From assembly GCA_963920705.1 (NCBI GenBank), contig OY987225.1, forward strand, positions 10,388,158 through 10,452,157: a DNA stretch of 64,000 bases, in the 5' to 3' direction. Under the pieces are notes generated by a model, which ran no database searches, was not told the DNA's origin, and saw only the letters and a program-made list of their open reading frames with translations. How positions within the stretch are numbered: the first letter of the stretch is position 1; each line of letters opens with the position of its first letter. The position numbers and the translations under genes are program-made. Of this stretch, positions 20,301 through 33,110 are shown piece after piece. The stretch comes from Odiellus spinosus. Taxonomy: Eukaryota; Arthropoda; Arachnida; Opiliones; Phalangiidae.

Positions 20301-23300
20301 AATCGTGCTTTTTGAGTCGTGCTTTACGAATCGTGCTTTTCGAATCGTGCTTTTCGAATCGTTCTTTTCGAATCGTGTTTTTCGAATCGTGTTTTTCGAA
20401 TCGTGTTTTTCGAATCGTGTTTTTCGAATCGTGTTTTTCGAATCGTGTTTTTCGAATCGTTTTTTTCGAATCGTGTTTTTCGAATCGTGTTTTTCGAATC
20501 GTGTTTTTCGAATCGTGTTTTTCGAATCGAGTTTTTCGAATCGCGTTTTACGAATCGTGTTTTTCGAATCGTGTTTTTCGAATCGTGTTTTTCGGATCGT
20601 GTTTTTCGAATCGTGTTTTTCGAATCGTGTTTTTCGAATCGTGTTTTTCGAATCGTGTTTTTCGAATCTTGTTTTTCGAATCGTGCTTTTCGAATCGTGT
20701 TTTTCGAATCGTGTTTTTCGAAACGTGTTTTTCGAAACGTGTTTTTCGAATCGTGCTTTTCTAATCGTGCTTTTCGAATCGTGCTTTTCGAATCGTGTTT
20801 TTCGAATCGTGTTTTTCGAATCGTGTTTTTCGAATCTTGTTTTTCGAATCGTGCTTTTCGAATCGTGTTTTTCGAATCGTGTTTTTCGAAACGTGTTTTT
20901 CGAATCGTGTTTTGCGAATCGTGTTTTTCGAATCGTGTTTTTCGAATCGTGTTTTTCGAATCGTGTTTTTCGAATCGTGTATTTCGAATCGTGTCTTTCG
21001 AATCGTGTCTTTCGAATCGTGTCTTTCGAATCGTGTCTTTCGAATCCTGTTGTTCAAATCCTGTTTTTCGAATCGTTCTTTTCGAATCGTGTTTTTCGAA
21101 TCGTTCTTTTCGAATCGTGTTTTTCGAATCGTGTCGAATTTTCGAATCGTGTTTTTCGAACCCTGTTCTTCGAATCGTGTTTTTCGAATCGTGTTTTTCG
21201 AATCGTAGTTTTCGAATCGTGTTTTTCGAATCGTGTTTTTCGAATCGTGTTTTTCGAATCGTGTTTTTCGAATCGTGTCGAATTTTCGAATCGTGTTTTT
21301 CGAATCGTGTTTTTCGAATCGTGTTTTTCGAATCGTGTTTTTCGAATCGTGTTTTTCGAATCGTGTTTTTCGAATCGTGTTTTTCGAAACGTGTTTTTCG
21401 AATCGTGTTTTTCGAATCGTGTTTTTCGAATCGTGTTTTTCGAATCGTGTCTTTCGAATCGTGTCTTTCGAATCGTGTTTTTCGAATCGTGTTTTTCGAA
21501 TCGTTCTTTTCGAATCGTGTTTTTCGAATCGTGTCGAATTTTCGAATCGTGTTTTTCGAACCCTGTTCTTCGAATCGTGTTTTTCGAATCGTGTTTTTCG
21601 AATCGTAGTTTTCGAATCGTAGTTTTCGAATCGTAGTTTTTCGAATCGTGTTTTTCGAATCGTGTTTTTCGAATCGTGTTTTTCGAATCGTGTTTTTCGA
21701 ATCGTGTTTTTCGAATCGTGTTTTTCGAATCGTGTTTTTCGAATCGTGTCTTTCGAATCGTGTCTTTCGAATCGTGTTTTTCGAATCGTGTTTTTCGAAT
21801 CGTTCTTTTCGAATCGTGTTTTTCGAATCGTGTCGAATTTTCGAATCGTGTTTTTCGAACCCTGTTCTTCGAATCGTGTTTTTCGAATCGTGTTTTTCGA
21901 ATCGTAGTTTTCGAATCGTGTTTTTCGAATCGTGTTTTTCGAATCGTGTTTTTCGAATCGTGTTTTTCGAATCGTGTTTTTCGAATCGTGTTTTTCGAAT
22001 CGTGTTTTTCGAATCGTGTCGAATTTTCGAATCGTGTTTTTCGAATCGTGTTTTTCGAATCGTGTTTTTCGAATCGTGTTTTTCGAATCGTGTTTTTCGA
22101 ATCGTGTTTTTCGAATCGTGTTTTTCGAATCGTGTTTTTCGAATCGTGTTTTTCGAATCGTGTTTTTCGAATCGTGTCTTTCGAATCGTGTCTTTCGAAT
22201 CGTGTTTTTCGAATCGTGTTTTTCGAATCGTGTTTTTCGAATCGTGTTTTTCGAATCGTGTCGAATTTTCGAATCGTGTTTTTCGAACCCTGTTCTTCGA
22301 ATCGTGTTTTTCGAATCGTGTTTTTCGAATCGTAGTTTCGAATCGTTTTTTTCGAATCGTGTTTTTCGAATCGTGTTTTTCGAATCGTGTTTTTCGAATC
22401 GTGTTTTTCGAATCGTGTTTTTCGAATCGTGTTTTTCGAATCGTGCTTTTCGAATCGTGCTTTTCGATTCGTGCTTTTCGAATCGTGCTTTTCGAATCGT
22501 GCTTTTCGAATCGTGCTTTTCGAATCGTGTTTTTCGAATCGTGTTTTTCGAATCGTGTTTTTCGAATCGTGGTTTTCGAATCGTGTTTTTCGAATCGTGT
22601 TTTTCGAATCGTGTTTTTCGAATCGTGTTTTTCGAATCGTGTTTTTCGAATCGTGCTTTTCGAATCGTTCTTTTCGAATCGTTCTTTTCGAATCGTGTTT
22701 TTCGAATCACTTTTTTCGAATCGTGTTTTTCGAATCGTGTTTTTCGAATCGTGTTTTTTCGAATCGTGTTTTTTCGAATCGTGTTTTTCGAATCGTGTCG
22801 AATTCTCGAATCGTGTTTTTCGAATCGTGTTTTTCGAATCGTGTTTTTCGAATCGTGCTTTTCGAATCGTGCTTTTCGAATCGTTCTTTTCGAATCGTGT
22901 TTTTCGAATCGTGTTTTTCGAATCGTGTTTTTCGAATCGTGTTTTTCGAATCGTGTCTTTCGAATCGTGTCTTTCGAATCCTGTTGTTCAAATCCTGTTT
23001 TTCGAATCGTTCTTTTCGAATCGTGTTTTTCGAATCGTGTCGAATTTTCGAATCGTGTTTTTCGAACCCTGTTCTTCGAATCGTGTTTTTCGAATCGTGT
23101 TTTTCGAATCGTAGTTTTCGAATCGTGTTTTTCGAATCGTGTTTTTCGAATCGTGTTTTTCGAATCGTGTTTTTCGAATCGTGTTTTTCGAATCGTGTCG
23201 AATTTTCGAATCGTGTTTTTCGAATCGTGTTTTTCGAATCGTGTTTTTCGAATCGTGTTTTTCGAATCGTGTTTTTCGAAACGTGTTTTTCGAATCGTGT

Positions 23301-26300
23301 TTTTCGAATCGTGTTTTTCGAATCGTGTTTTTCGAATCGTGTTTTTCGAATCGTGTCTTTCGAATCGTGTCTTTCGAATCGTGTTTTTCGAATCGTGTTT
23401 TTCGAATCGTTTTTCGAATCGTGTCTTTCGAATCGTGTCTTTCGAATCGTGTCTTTCGAATCGTGTCTTTCGAATCCTGTTTTTCAAATCCTGTTTTTCG
23501 AATCGTTCTTTTCGAATCGTGTTTTTCGAATCGTGTTTTTCGAATCGTGTCGAATTTTCAAATCGTGTTTTTCGAACCCTGTTCTTCGAATCGTTTTTTC
23601 GAATCGTGTTTTTCGAATCGTGCTTTTCGAATCGTAGTTTTCGAATCGTGTTTTTCGAATCGTGTTTTTCGAATCGTGTTTTTCGAATCGTGTTTTTCGA
23701 AACGTGTTTTTCGAATCGTGTTTTTCGAATCGTGTTTTTCGAATCGTGTTTTTCAAATCGTGTCTTTCGAATCGTGTCTTTCGAATCGTGTCTTTCGAAT
23801 CGTGTTTTTCGAATCGTGTTTTTCGAATCGTTTTTCGAATCGTGTTTTTCGAATCGTGTTTTTCGAATCGTGTCGAATTTTCGAATCGTGTTTTTCGAAC
23901 CCTGTTCTTCGAATCGTGTTTTTCGAATCGTAGTTTCGAATCGTGTTTTTCGAATCGTGTTTTTCGAATCGTGTTTTTCGAATCGTGTTTTTCGAATCGT
24001 GTTTTTCGAATCGTGTTTTTCGAATCGTGTTTTTCGAATCGTGTTTTTCGAATCGTGCTTTTCGAATCGTGCTTTTCGATTCGTGCTTTTCGAATCGTGC
24101 TTTTCGAATCGTGCTTTTCGAATCGTGCTTTTCGAATCGTGTTTTTCGAATCGTGTTTTTCGAATCGTGTTTTTCGAATCGTGGTTTTCGAATCGTGTTT
24201 TTCGAATCGTGTTTTTCGAATCGTGTTTTTCGAATCGTGTTTTTCGAATCGTGTTTTTCGAATCGTGTTTTTCGAATCGTGCTTTTCGAATCGTTCTTTT
24301 CGAATCGTTCTTTTCGAATCGTGTTTTTCGAATCACTTTTTTCGAATCGTGTTTTTCGAATCGTGTTTTTCGAATCGTGTTTTTCGAATCGTGTTTTTCG
24401 AATCGTGTCTTTCGAATCGTGTCTTTCGAATCCTGTTGTTCAAATCCTGTTTTTCGAATCGTTCTTTTCGAATCGTGTTTTTCGAATCGTGTCGAATTTT
24501 CGAATCGTGTTTTTCGAACCCTGTTCTTCGAATCGTGTTTTTCGAATCGTGTTTTTCGAATCGTAGTTTTCGAATCGTGTTTTTCGAATCGTGTTTTTCG
24601 AATCGTGTTTTTCGAATCGTGTTTTTCGAATCGTGTTTTTCGAATCGTGTCGAATTTTCGAATCGTGTTTTTCGAATCGTGTTTTTCGAATCGTGTTTTT
24701 CGAATCGTGTTTTTCGAAACGTGTTTTTCGAATCGTGTTTTTCGAATCGTGTTTTTCGAATCGTGTTTTTCGAATCGTGTTTTTCGAATCGTGTTTTTCG
24801 AATCGTGTTTTTCGAATCGTGTCTTTCGAATCGTGTCTTTCGAATCGTGTTTTTCGAATCGTGTTTTTCGAATCGTGTTTTTCGAATCGTTTTTCGAATC
24901 GTGTCTTTCGAATCGTGTCTTTCGAATCGTGTTTTTCGAATCGTGTTTTTCGAATCGTGTTTTTCGAATCGTTTTTCGAATCGTGTCTTTCGAATCGTGT
25001 CTTTCGAATCCTGTTTTTCAAATCCTGTTTTTCGAATCGTTCTTTTCGAATCGTGTCTTTCGAATCGTGTTTTTCGAATCGTGTTTTTCGAATCGTTTTT
25101 CGAATCGTGTTTTTCGAATCGTGTTTTTCGAATCGTGTCGAATTTTCGAATCGTGTTTTTCGAACCCTGTTCTTCGAATCGTGTTTTTCGAATCGTGTTT
25201 TTCGAATCGTAGTTTCGAATCGTGTTTTTCGAATCGTGTTTTTCGAATCGTGTTTTTCGAATCGTGTTTTTCGAATCGTGTTTTTCGAATCGTGTTTTTC
25301 GAATCGTGTTTTTCGAATCGTGTTTTTCGAATCGTGTTTTTCGAATCGTGCTTTTCGAATCGTGCTTTTCGATTCGTGCTTTTCGAATCGTGCTTTTCGA
25401 ATCGTGCTTTTCGAATCGTGCTTTTCGAATCGTGTTTTTCGAATCGTGTTTTTCGAATCGTGTTTTTCGAATCGTGGTTTTCGAATCGTGTTTTTCGAAT
25501 CGTGTTTTTCGAATCGTGTTTTTCGAATCGTGTTTTTCGAATCGTGTTTTTCGAATCGTGCTTTTCGAATCGTTCTTTTCGAATCGTTCTTTTCGAATCG
25601 TTCTTTTCGAATCGTGTTTTTCGAATCACTTTTTTCGAATCGTGTTTTTCGAATCGTGTTTTTTCGAATCGTGTTTTTCGAATCGTGTCGAATTCTCGAA
25701 TCGTGTTTTTCGAATCGTGTTTTTCGAATCGTGCTTTTCGAATCGTGCTTTTCGAATCGTTCTTTTCGAATCGTGTTTTTCGAATCGTGTTTTTCGAATC
25801 GTGTTTTTCGAATCGTGTTTTTCGAATCGTGTTTTTCGAATCGTGTCTTTCGAATCGTGTCTTTCGAATCCTGTTGTTCAAATCCTGTTTTTCGAATCGT
25901 TCTTTTCGAATCGTGTTTTTCGAATCGTGTCGAATTTTCGAATCGTGTTTTTCGAACCCTGTTCTTCGAATCGTGTTTTTCGAATCGTGTTTTTCGAATC
26001 GTAGTTTTCGAATCGTGTTTTTCGAATCGTGTTTTTCGAATCGTGTTTTTCGAATCGTGTTTTTCGAATCGTGTCGAATTTTCGAATCGTGTTTTTCGAA
26101 TCGTGTTTTTCGAATCGTGTTTTTCGAAACGTGTTTTTCGAATCGTGTTTTTCGAATCGTGTTTTTCGAATCGTGTTTTTCGAATCGTGTTTTTCGAATC
26201 GTGTTTTTCGAATCGTGTTTTTCGAATCGTGTCTTTCGAATCGTGTCTTTCGAATCGTGTTTTTCGAATCGTTTTTCGAATCGTGTCTTTCGAATCGTGT

Positions 26301-29300
26301 CTTTCGAATCCTGTTTTTCAAATCCTGTTTTTCGAATCGTTCTTTTCGAATCGTGTTTTTCGAATCGTGTTTTTCGAATCGTGTCGAATTTTCGAATCGT
26401 GTTTTTCGAACCCTGTTCTTCGAATCGTGTTTTTCGAATCGTGTTTTTCGAATCGTAGTTTTCGAATCGTGTTTTTCGAATCGTGTTTTTCGAATCGTGT
26501 TTTTCGAATCGTGTTTTTCGAATCGTGTTTTTCGAATCGTGTTTTTCGAATCGTGTTTTTCGAATCGTGTTTTTCGAATCGTGTTTTTCGAATCGTGTTT
26601 TTCGAATCGTGTCTTTCGAATCGTGTCTTTCGAATCGTGTTTTTCGAATCGTTTTTCGAATCGTGTCTTTCGAATCGTGTCTTTCGAATCCTGTTTTTCA
26701 AATCCTGTTTTTCGAATCGTTCTTTTCGAATCGTGTTTTTCGAATCGTGTTTTTCGAATCGTGTCGAATTTTCGAATCGTGTTTTTCGAACCCTGTTCTT
26801 CGAATCGTGTTTTTCGAATCGTGCTTTTCGATTCGTGCTTTTCGAATCGTGCTTTTCGAATCGTGCTTTTCTAATCGTGCTTTTCGAATCGTGTTTTTCG
26901 AATCGTTTTTTTCGAATCGTGTTTTTCGAATCGTGGTTTTCGAATCGTGTTTTTCGAATCGTGTTTTTCGAATCGTGTTTTTCGAATCGTGTTTTTCGAA
27001 TCGTGTTTTTCGAATCGTGCTTTTCGAATCGTTCTTTTCGAATCGTTCTTTTCGAATCGTGTTTTTCGAATCACTTTTTTCGAATCGTGTTTTTCGAATC
27101 GTGTTTTTCGAATCGTGTTTTTTCGAATCGTGTTTTTCGAATCGTGTCGAATTCTCGAATCGTGTTTTTCGAATCGTGTTTTTCGAATCGTGTTTTTCGA
27201 ATCGTGCTTTTCGAATCGTGCTTTTCGAATCGTTCTTTTCGAATCGTGTTTTTCGAATCGTGTTTTTCGAATCGTGTTTTTCGAATCGTGTTTTTCGAAT
27301 CGTGTTTTTCGAATCGTTTTTTTCGAATCGTGTTTTTCGAATCGTGTTTTTCGAATCGTGTTTTTCGAATCGTGTTTTTCGAATCGTGTTTTTCGAATCG
27401 TGTTTTTCGAATCGTGTTTTTCGAATCGAGTTTTTCAAATCGTGTTTTACGAATCGTGTTTTTCGAATCGTGTTTTTCGAATCGTGTTTTTCGGATCGTG
27501 TTTTTCGAATCGTGTTTTTCGAATCGTGCTTTTCGAATCGTGTTTTTCGAATCGTGTTTTTCGAATCGTGTTTTTCGAATCGTGTTTTTCGAATCGTGCT
27601 TTTCGAATCGTGCTTTTCGATTCGTGTTTTTCGAATCGTGTTTTTCGAATCGTGTTTTTCGAATCGTGTTTTTCGAATCGTGCTTTTCGAATCGTGCTTT
27701 TCGATTCGTGCTTTTCGAATCGTGCTTTTCGAATCGTGCTTTTCGAATCGTGCTTTTCGAATCGTGTTTTTCGAATCGTTTTTTTCGAATCGTGTTTTTC
27801 GAATCGTGGTTTTCGAATCGTGTTTTTCGAATCGTGTTTTTCGAATCGTGTTTTTCGAATCGTGTTTTTCGAATCGTGTTTTTCGAATCGTGCTTTTCGA
27901 ATCGTTCTTTTCGAATCGTTCTTTTCGAATCGTGTTTTTCGTATCACTTTTTTCGAATCGTGTTTTTCGAATCGTGTTTTTCGAATCGTGTTTTTCGAAT
28001 CGTGCTTTTCGAATCGTGCTTTTCGAATCGTTCTTTTCGAATCGTGTTTTTCGAATCGTGTTTTTCGAATCGTGTTTTTCGAATCGTGTTTTTCGAATCG
28101 TGTTTTTTCGAATCGTGTTTTTCGAATCGTTTTTTTCGAATCGTGTTTTTCGAATCGTGTTTTTCGAATCGTGTTTTTCGAATCGTGTTTTTCGAATCGT
28201 GTTTTTCGAATCGTGTTTTTCGAATCGTGTTTTTCGAATCGAGTTTTTCGAATCGTGTTTTACGAATCGTGTTTTTCGAATCGTGTTTTTCGAATCGTGT
28301 TTTTCGGATCGTGTTTTTCGAATCGTGTTTTTCGAATCGTGTTTTTCGAATCGTGTTTTTCGAATCTTGTTTTTCGAATCGTGCTTTTCGAATCGTGTTT
28401 TTCGAATCGTGTTTTTCGAATCGTGTTTCTCGAATCGTGTTTCTCGAATCGTGTTTTTCGAATCGTGCTTTTCGAATCGTGCTTTTCGAATCGTGCTTTT
28501 CGAATCGTGTTTTTCGAATCGTGTTTTTCGAATCGTGTTTTTCGAATCGTGTTTTTCGAATCGTGCTTTTCGAATCGTGCTTTTCGAGTCGTGCTTTTCG
28601 AATCGTGCTTTTCGAGTCGTGCTTTTCGAATCGTGCTTTTCGAATCGTGCTTTTCGAATCGTGCTTTTCGAATCGTGCTTTTCGAATCGTTCTTTTCGAA
28701 TCGTGTTTTTCGAATCGTGTTTTTCGAATCGTGTTTTTCGAATCGTGTTTTTCGAATCGTGTTTTTCGAATCGTGTTTTTCGAAACGTGTTTTTCGAATC
28801 GTGTTTTTCGAATCGTGTTTTTCGAATCGTGTTTTTCGAATCGTGTTTTTCGAATCGTGTTTTTCGAATCGTGTTTTTCGAATCGTGTCTTTCGAATCGT
28901 GTCTTTCGAATCCTGTTGTTCAAATCCTGTTTTTCGAATCGTTCTTTTCGAATCGTGTTTTTCGAATCATGTCGAATTTTCGAATCGTGTTTTTCGAACC
29001 CTGTTCTTCGAATCGTGTTTTTCGAATTGTGTTTTTCGAATCGCAGTTTTCGAATCGTGTTTTTCGAATCGTGTTTTTCGAATCGTGTTTTTCGAATCGT
29101 GTTTTTCGAATCGTGTTTTTCGAATCGTGTTTTTCGAATCGTGTCGAATTTTCGAATCGTGTTTTTCGAATCGTGTTTTTCGAATCGTGTTTTTCGAATC
29201 GTGTTTTTCGAATCGTGTTTTTCGAAACGCGTTTTTCGAATCGTGTTTTTCGAATCGTGTTTTTCGAATCGTGTTTTTCGAATCGTGTTTTTCGAATCGT

Positions 29301-29600
29301 GTCTTTCGAATCGTGTCTTTCGAATCGTGTCTTTCGAATCCTGTTTTTCAAATCCTGTTTTTCGAATCGTTCTTTTCGAATCGTGTTTTTCGAATCGTGT
29401 TTTTCGAATCGTGTCGAATTTTCGAATCGTGTTTTTCGAGCCCTGTTCTTCGAATCGTGTTTTTCGAATCGTGTTTTTCGAATCGTAGTTTTCGAATCGT
29501 GTTTTTCGAATCGTGTTTTTCGAATCGTGTTTTTCGAATCGTGTTTTTCGAATCGTGTTTTTCGAATCGTGTTTTTCGAATCGTGTTTTTCGAATCGTGT
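20300..29600 (+). repeat. Mosaic satellite domain built from shuffled copies of the 9-16 kb modules
   Basis: The module GTGTCTTTC run, CCTGTTGTTCAAATCC, 18-mer, CCCTGTTCTTC, GTAG recurs many times. CCTGTTG lies at 21046, 22980, 24432, 25870 and 28912 (spacings 1934, 1452, 1438, 3042). CCTGTTTTTCAAATCC lies at 23476, 25010, 26310, 26690 and 29340. Between them are blocks with C-type monomers, GATTCGTGC variants, AATCACTTTTTTCG (near 22705, 24333, 25626, 27070), 15-mers and GTCGAATTCTCG. Shortened GTAGTTTCG copies (13 bp) and 12-mers are also specific to this part. The irregular spacing suggests repeated unequal exchange among a few parental modules. Confidence 0.8.
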
Positions 29601-32600
29601 TTTTCGAATCGTGTTTTTCGAATCGTCTTTCGAACCGTGTCTTTCGAATCGTGTCTTTCGAATCGTGTCTTTCGAATCGTGTTTTTCGAATCGTGTTTTT
29701 CGAATCGTGTTTTTCGAATCGTGTTTTTCGAATCGTATTTTTCGAATCGTGTTTTTCGAATCGTGTTTTTCGAATCGTGTTTTTCGAATCGTGTTTTTCG
29801 AATCGTGTTTTTCGAATCGTGTTTTTCGAATCGTGTTTTTCGAATCGTATTTTTCGAATCGTGTTTTTCGAATCGTGTTTTTCGAATCGTGTTTTTCGAA
29901 TCGTGTTTTTCGAATCGTGTTTTTCGAATCGTGTTTTTCGAATCGTGTTTTTCGAATCGTGTTTTTCGAATCGTGTTTTTCGAATCGTGTTTTTCGAATC
30001 GTGTTTTTCGAATCGTGTTTTTCGAATCGTGTCGAATTTTCGAATCGTGTTTTTCGAATCGTGTTTTTCGAATCGTGTTTTTCGAATCGTGTTTTTCGAA
30101 TCGTGTTTTTCGAATCTTGTTTTTCGAATCGTGTTTTTCGAATCGTGTTTTTCGAATCGTGCTTTTCGAATCGTGCTTTTCGAATCGTGCTTTTCGAATC
30201 GTGCTTTTCGAATCGTGCTTTTCGAATCGTGCTTTTCGAATCGTGTTTTTCGAATCGTGTTTTTCGAATCGTGTTTTTCGAATCGTGTTTTTCGAATCGT
30301 GTTTTTCGAATCGTGCTTTTCGAATCGTTCTTTTCGAATCGTTCTTTTCGAATCGTGTTTTTCGAATCACTTTTTTCGAATCGTGTTTTTCGAATCGTGT
30401 TTTTCGAATCGTGTTTTTTCGAATCGTGTTTTTCGAATCGTGTCGAATTCTCGAATCGTGTTTTTCGAATCGTGTTTTTCGAATCGTGTTTTTCGAATCG
30501 TGTTTTTCGAATCGTGCTTTTCGAATCGTGCTTTTCGAATCGTGCTTTTCGAATCGTGTTTTTCGAATCGTGTTTTTCGAATCGTGTTTTTCGAATCGTA
30601 TTTTTCGATTCATGTTTTTCGAATCGTGTTTTTCGAATCGTGTTTTTCGAATCGTGTTTTTCGAATCGTGTTTTTCGAATCGTGTTTTTCAAATCGTGTT
30701 TTTCGAATCGTGTTTTTCGAATCGTGTTTTTCGAATCGTGTTTTTCGAATCGTGTTTTTCGAATCGTGTTTTTCGAATCGTGTTTTTCGAATCGTGTCGA
30801 ATTTTCGAATCGTGTTTTTCGAATCGTGTTTTTCGAATCGTGTCGAATTTTCGAATCGTGTTTTTCGAATCGTGTTTTTCGAATCGTGCTTTTCGAATCG
30901 TGGTTTTCGAGTCGTGCTTTTCGAATCGTGCTTTTCGAATCGTGTTTTTCGAATCGTGTTTTTCGAATCGTGTTTTTCGAATCGTGTTTTTCGAATCGTG
31001 TTTTTCGAATCGTGTTTTTTCGAATCGTGTTTTTCGAATCGTGTCGAATTCTCGAATCGTGTTTTTCGAATCGTGTTTTTCGAATCGTGTTTTTCGAATC
31101 GTGTTTTTCTAATCGTGCTTTTCGAATCGTGCTTTTCGAATCGTGCTTTTCGAATCGTGTTTTTCGAATCGTGTTTTTCGAATCGTGTTTTTCGAATCGT
31201 GTTTTTCGAATCGTTTTTTTCGAATCGTGTTTTTCGAATCGTGTTTTTCGAATCGTGTTTTTCGAATCGAGTTTTTCGAATCGTGTTTTACGAATCGTGT
31301 TTTTCGAATCGTGTTTTTCGAATCGTGTTTTTCGAATTGTGTTTTTCGGATCGTGTTTTTCGAATCGTGTTTTTCGAATCGTGTTTTTCGAATCGTGTTT
31401 TTCGAATCGTGTTTTTCGAATCGTGCTTTTCGAGTCTTGCTTTTCGAATCGTGCTTTTTGAGTCGTGCTTTTCGAATCGTGCTTTTTGAGTCGTGCTTTT
31501 CGAATCGTGCTTTTCGAATCGTGCTTTTCGAATCGTGCTTTTCGAATCGTGCTTTTCGAATCGTTCTTTTCGAATCGGGTTTTTCGAATCGTGTTTTTCG
31601 AATCGTGTTTTTCGAATCGTGTTTTTCGAATCGTGTTTTTCGAATCGTTTTTTTCGAATCGTGTTTTTCGAATCGTGTTTTTCGAATCGTGTTTTTCGAA
31701 TCGTGTTTTTCGAATCGAGTTTTTCGAATCGTGTTTTTCGAATCGTGTTTTACGAATCGTGTTTTTCGAATCGTGTTTTTCGAATCGTGTTTTTCGGATC
31801 GTGTTTTTCGAATCGTGTTTTTCGAATCGTGTTTTTCGAATCGTGTTTTTCGAATCGTGTTTTTCGGATCGTGTTTTTCGAATCGTGTTTTTCGAATCGT
31901 GTTTTTCGGATCGTGTTTTTCGAATCGTGTTTTTCGAATCGTGTTTTTCGAATCGTGTTTTTCGAATCGTGTTTTTCGAATCGTGCTTTTCGAATCGTGC
32001 TTTTCGAATCGTGCTTTTCGAATCGTGTTTTTCGAATCGTGTTTTTCGAATCGTGTTTTTCGAATCGTGTTTTTCGAATCGTGTTTTTCGAATCGTGTCG
32101 AGTTTCCGAATTGTGTTTTTCGAATCTTGTTTTTCGAATCGTGTTTTTCGAATCGTGTTTTTTCGAATCGTGTTTTTTCGAATCGTGTTTTTCCAATCGT
32201 GTTTTTCGAATCTTGTTTTTCGAATCGTGTTTTTCGAATCGTGTTTTTCGAATCGTGTTTTTCGAATCTTGTTTTACGAATCGTGTTTTTCGAATCGTGT
32301 TTTTCGAATCGTGTTTTTCGAATCGTGTTTTTCGAATCGTGTTTTTCGAATCGTATTTTTCGAATCATGTTATTCGAATCGTGTTTTTCGAATCGTGTTT
32401 TTCGAATCGTGTTTTTCGAATCGTGTTTTTCGAATCGTGTTTTTCAAATCGTGTTTTTCGAATCGTGTTTTTCGAATCGTGTTTTTCGAATCGTGTTTTT
32501 CGAATCGTGTTTTTCGAATCGTGTTTTTCGAATCGTGTTTTTCGAATCGTGTCGAATTTTCGAATCGTGTTTTTCGAATCGTGTTTTTCGAATCGTGTCG

Positions 32601-33110
32601 AATTTTCGAATCGTGTTTTTCGAATCGTGTTTTTCGAATCGTGTTTTTCGAATCGTGTTTTTCGAATCGTGTTTTTCGAATCGTGTTTTTTCGAATCGTG
32701 TTTTTCGAATCGTGTCGAATTCTCGAATCGTGTTTTTCGAATCGTGTTTTTCGAATCGTGTTTTTCGAATCGTGTTTTTCTAATCGTGCTTTTCGAATCG
32801 TGCTTTTCGAATCGTGCTTTTCGAATCGTGTTTTTCGAATCGTGTTTTTCGAATCGTGTTTTTCGAATCGTGTTTTTCGAATCGTTTTTTTCGAATCGTG
32901 TTTTTCGAATCGTGTTTTTCGAATCGTGTTTTTCGAATCGAGTTTTTCGAATCGTGTTTTACGAATCGTGTTTTTCGAATCGTGTTTTTCGAATCGTGTT
33001 TTTCGAATTGTGTTTTTCGGATCGTGTTTTTCGAATCGTGTTTTTCGAATCGTGTTTTTCGAATCGTGTTTTTCGAATCGTGTTTTTCGAATCGTGCTTT
33101 TCGAGTCGTG
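29600..33110 (+). repeat. Satellite domain with a 1671 bp duplication
   Basis: GTGTCGAATTCTCG (31041 and 32712), CTAATCGTGC (31109 and 32780) and CGAATTGTG (31336 and 33007) each recur after exactly 1671 bp. A GTGTCGAGTTTCCGAATC 18-mer and two consecutive 15-mers occur near 32.1-32.2 kb. The start (29.6-30.1 kb) is a long run of nearly pure canonical monomers with two GTATTTTTC variants. Confidence 0.8.
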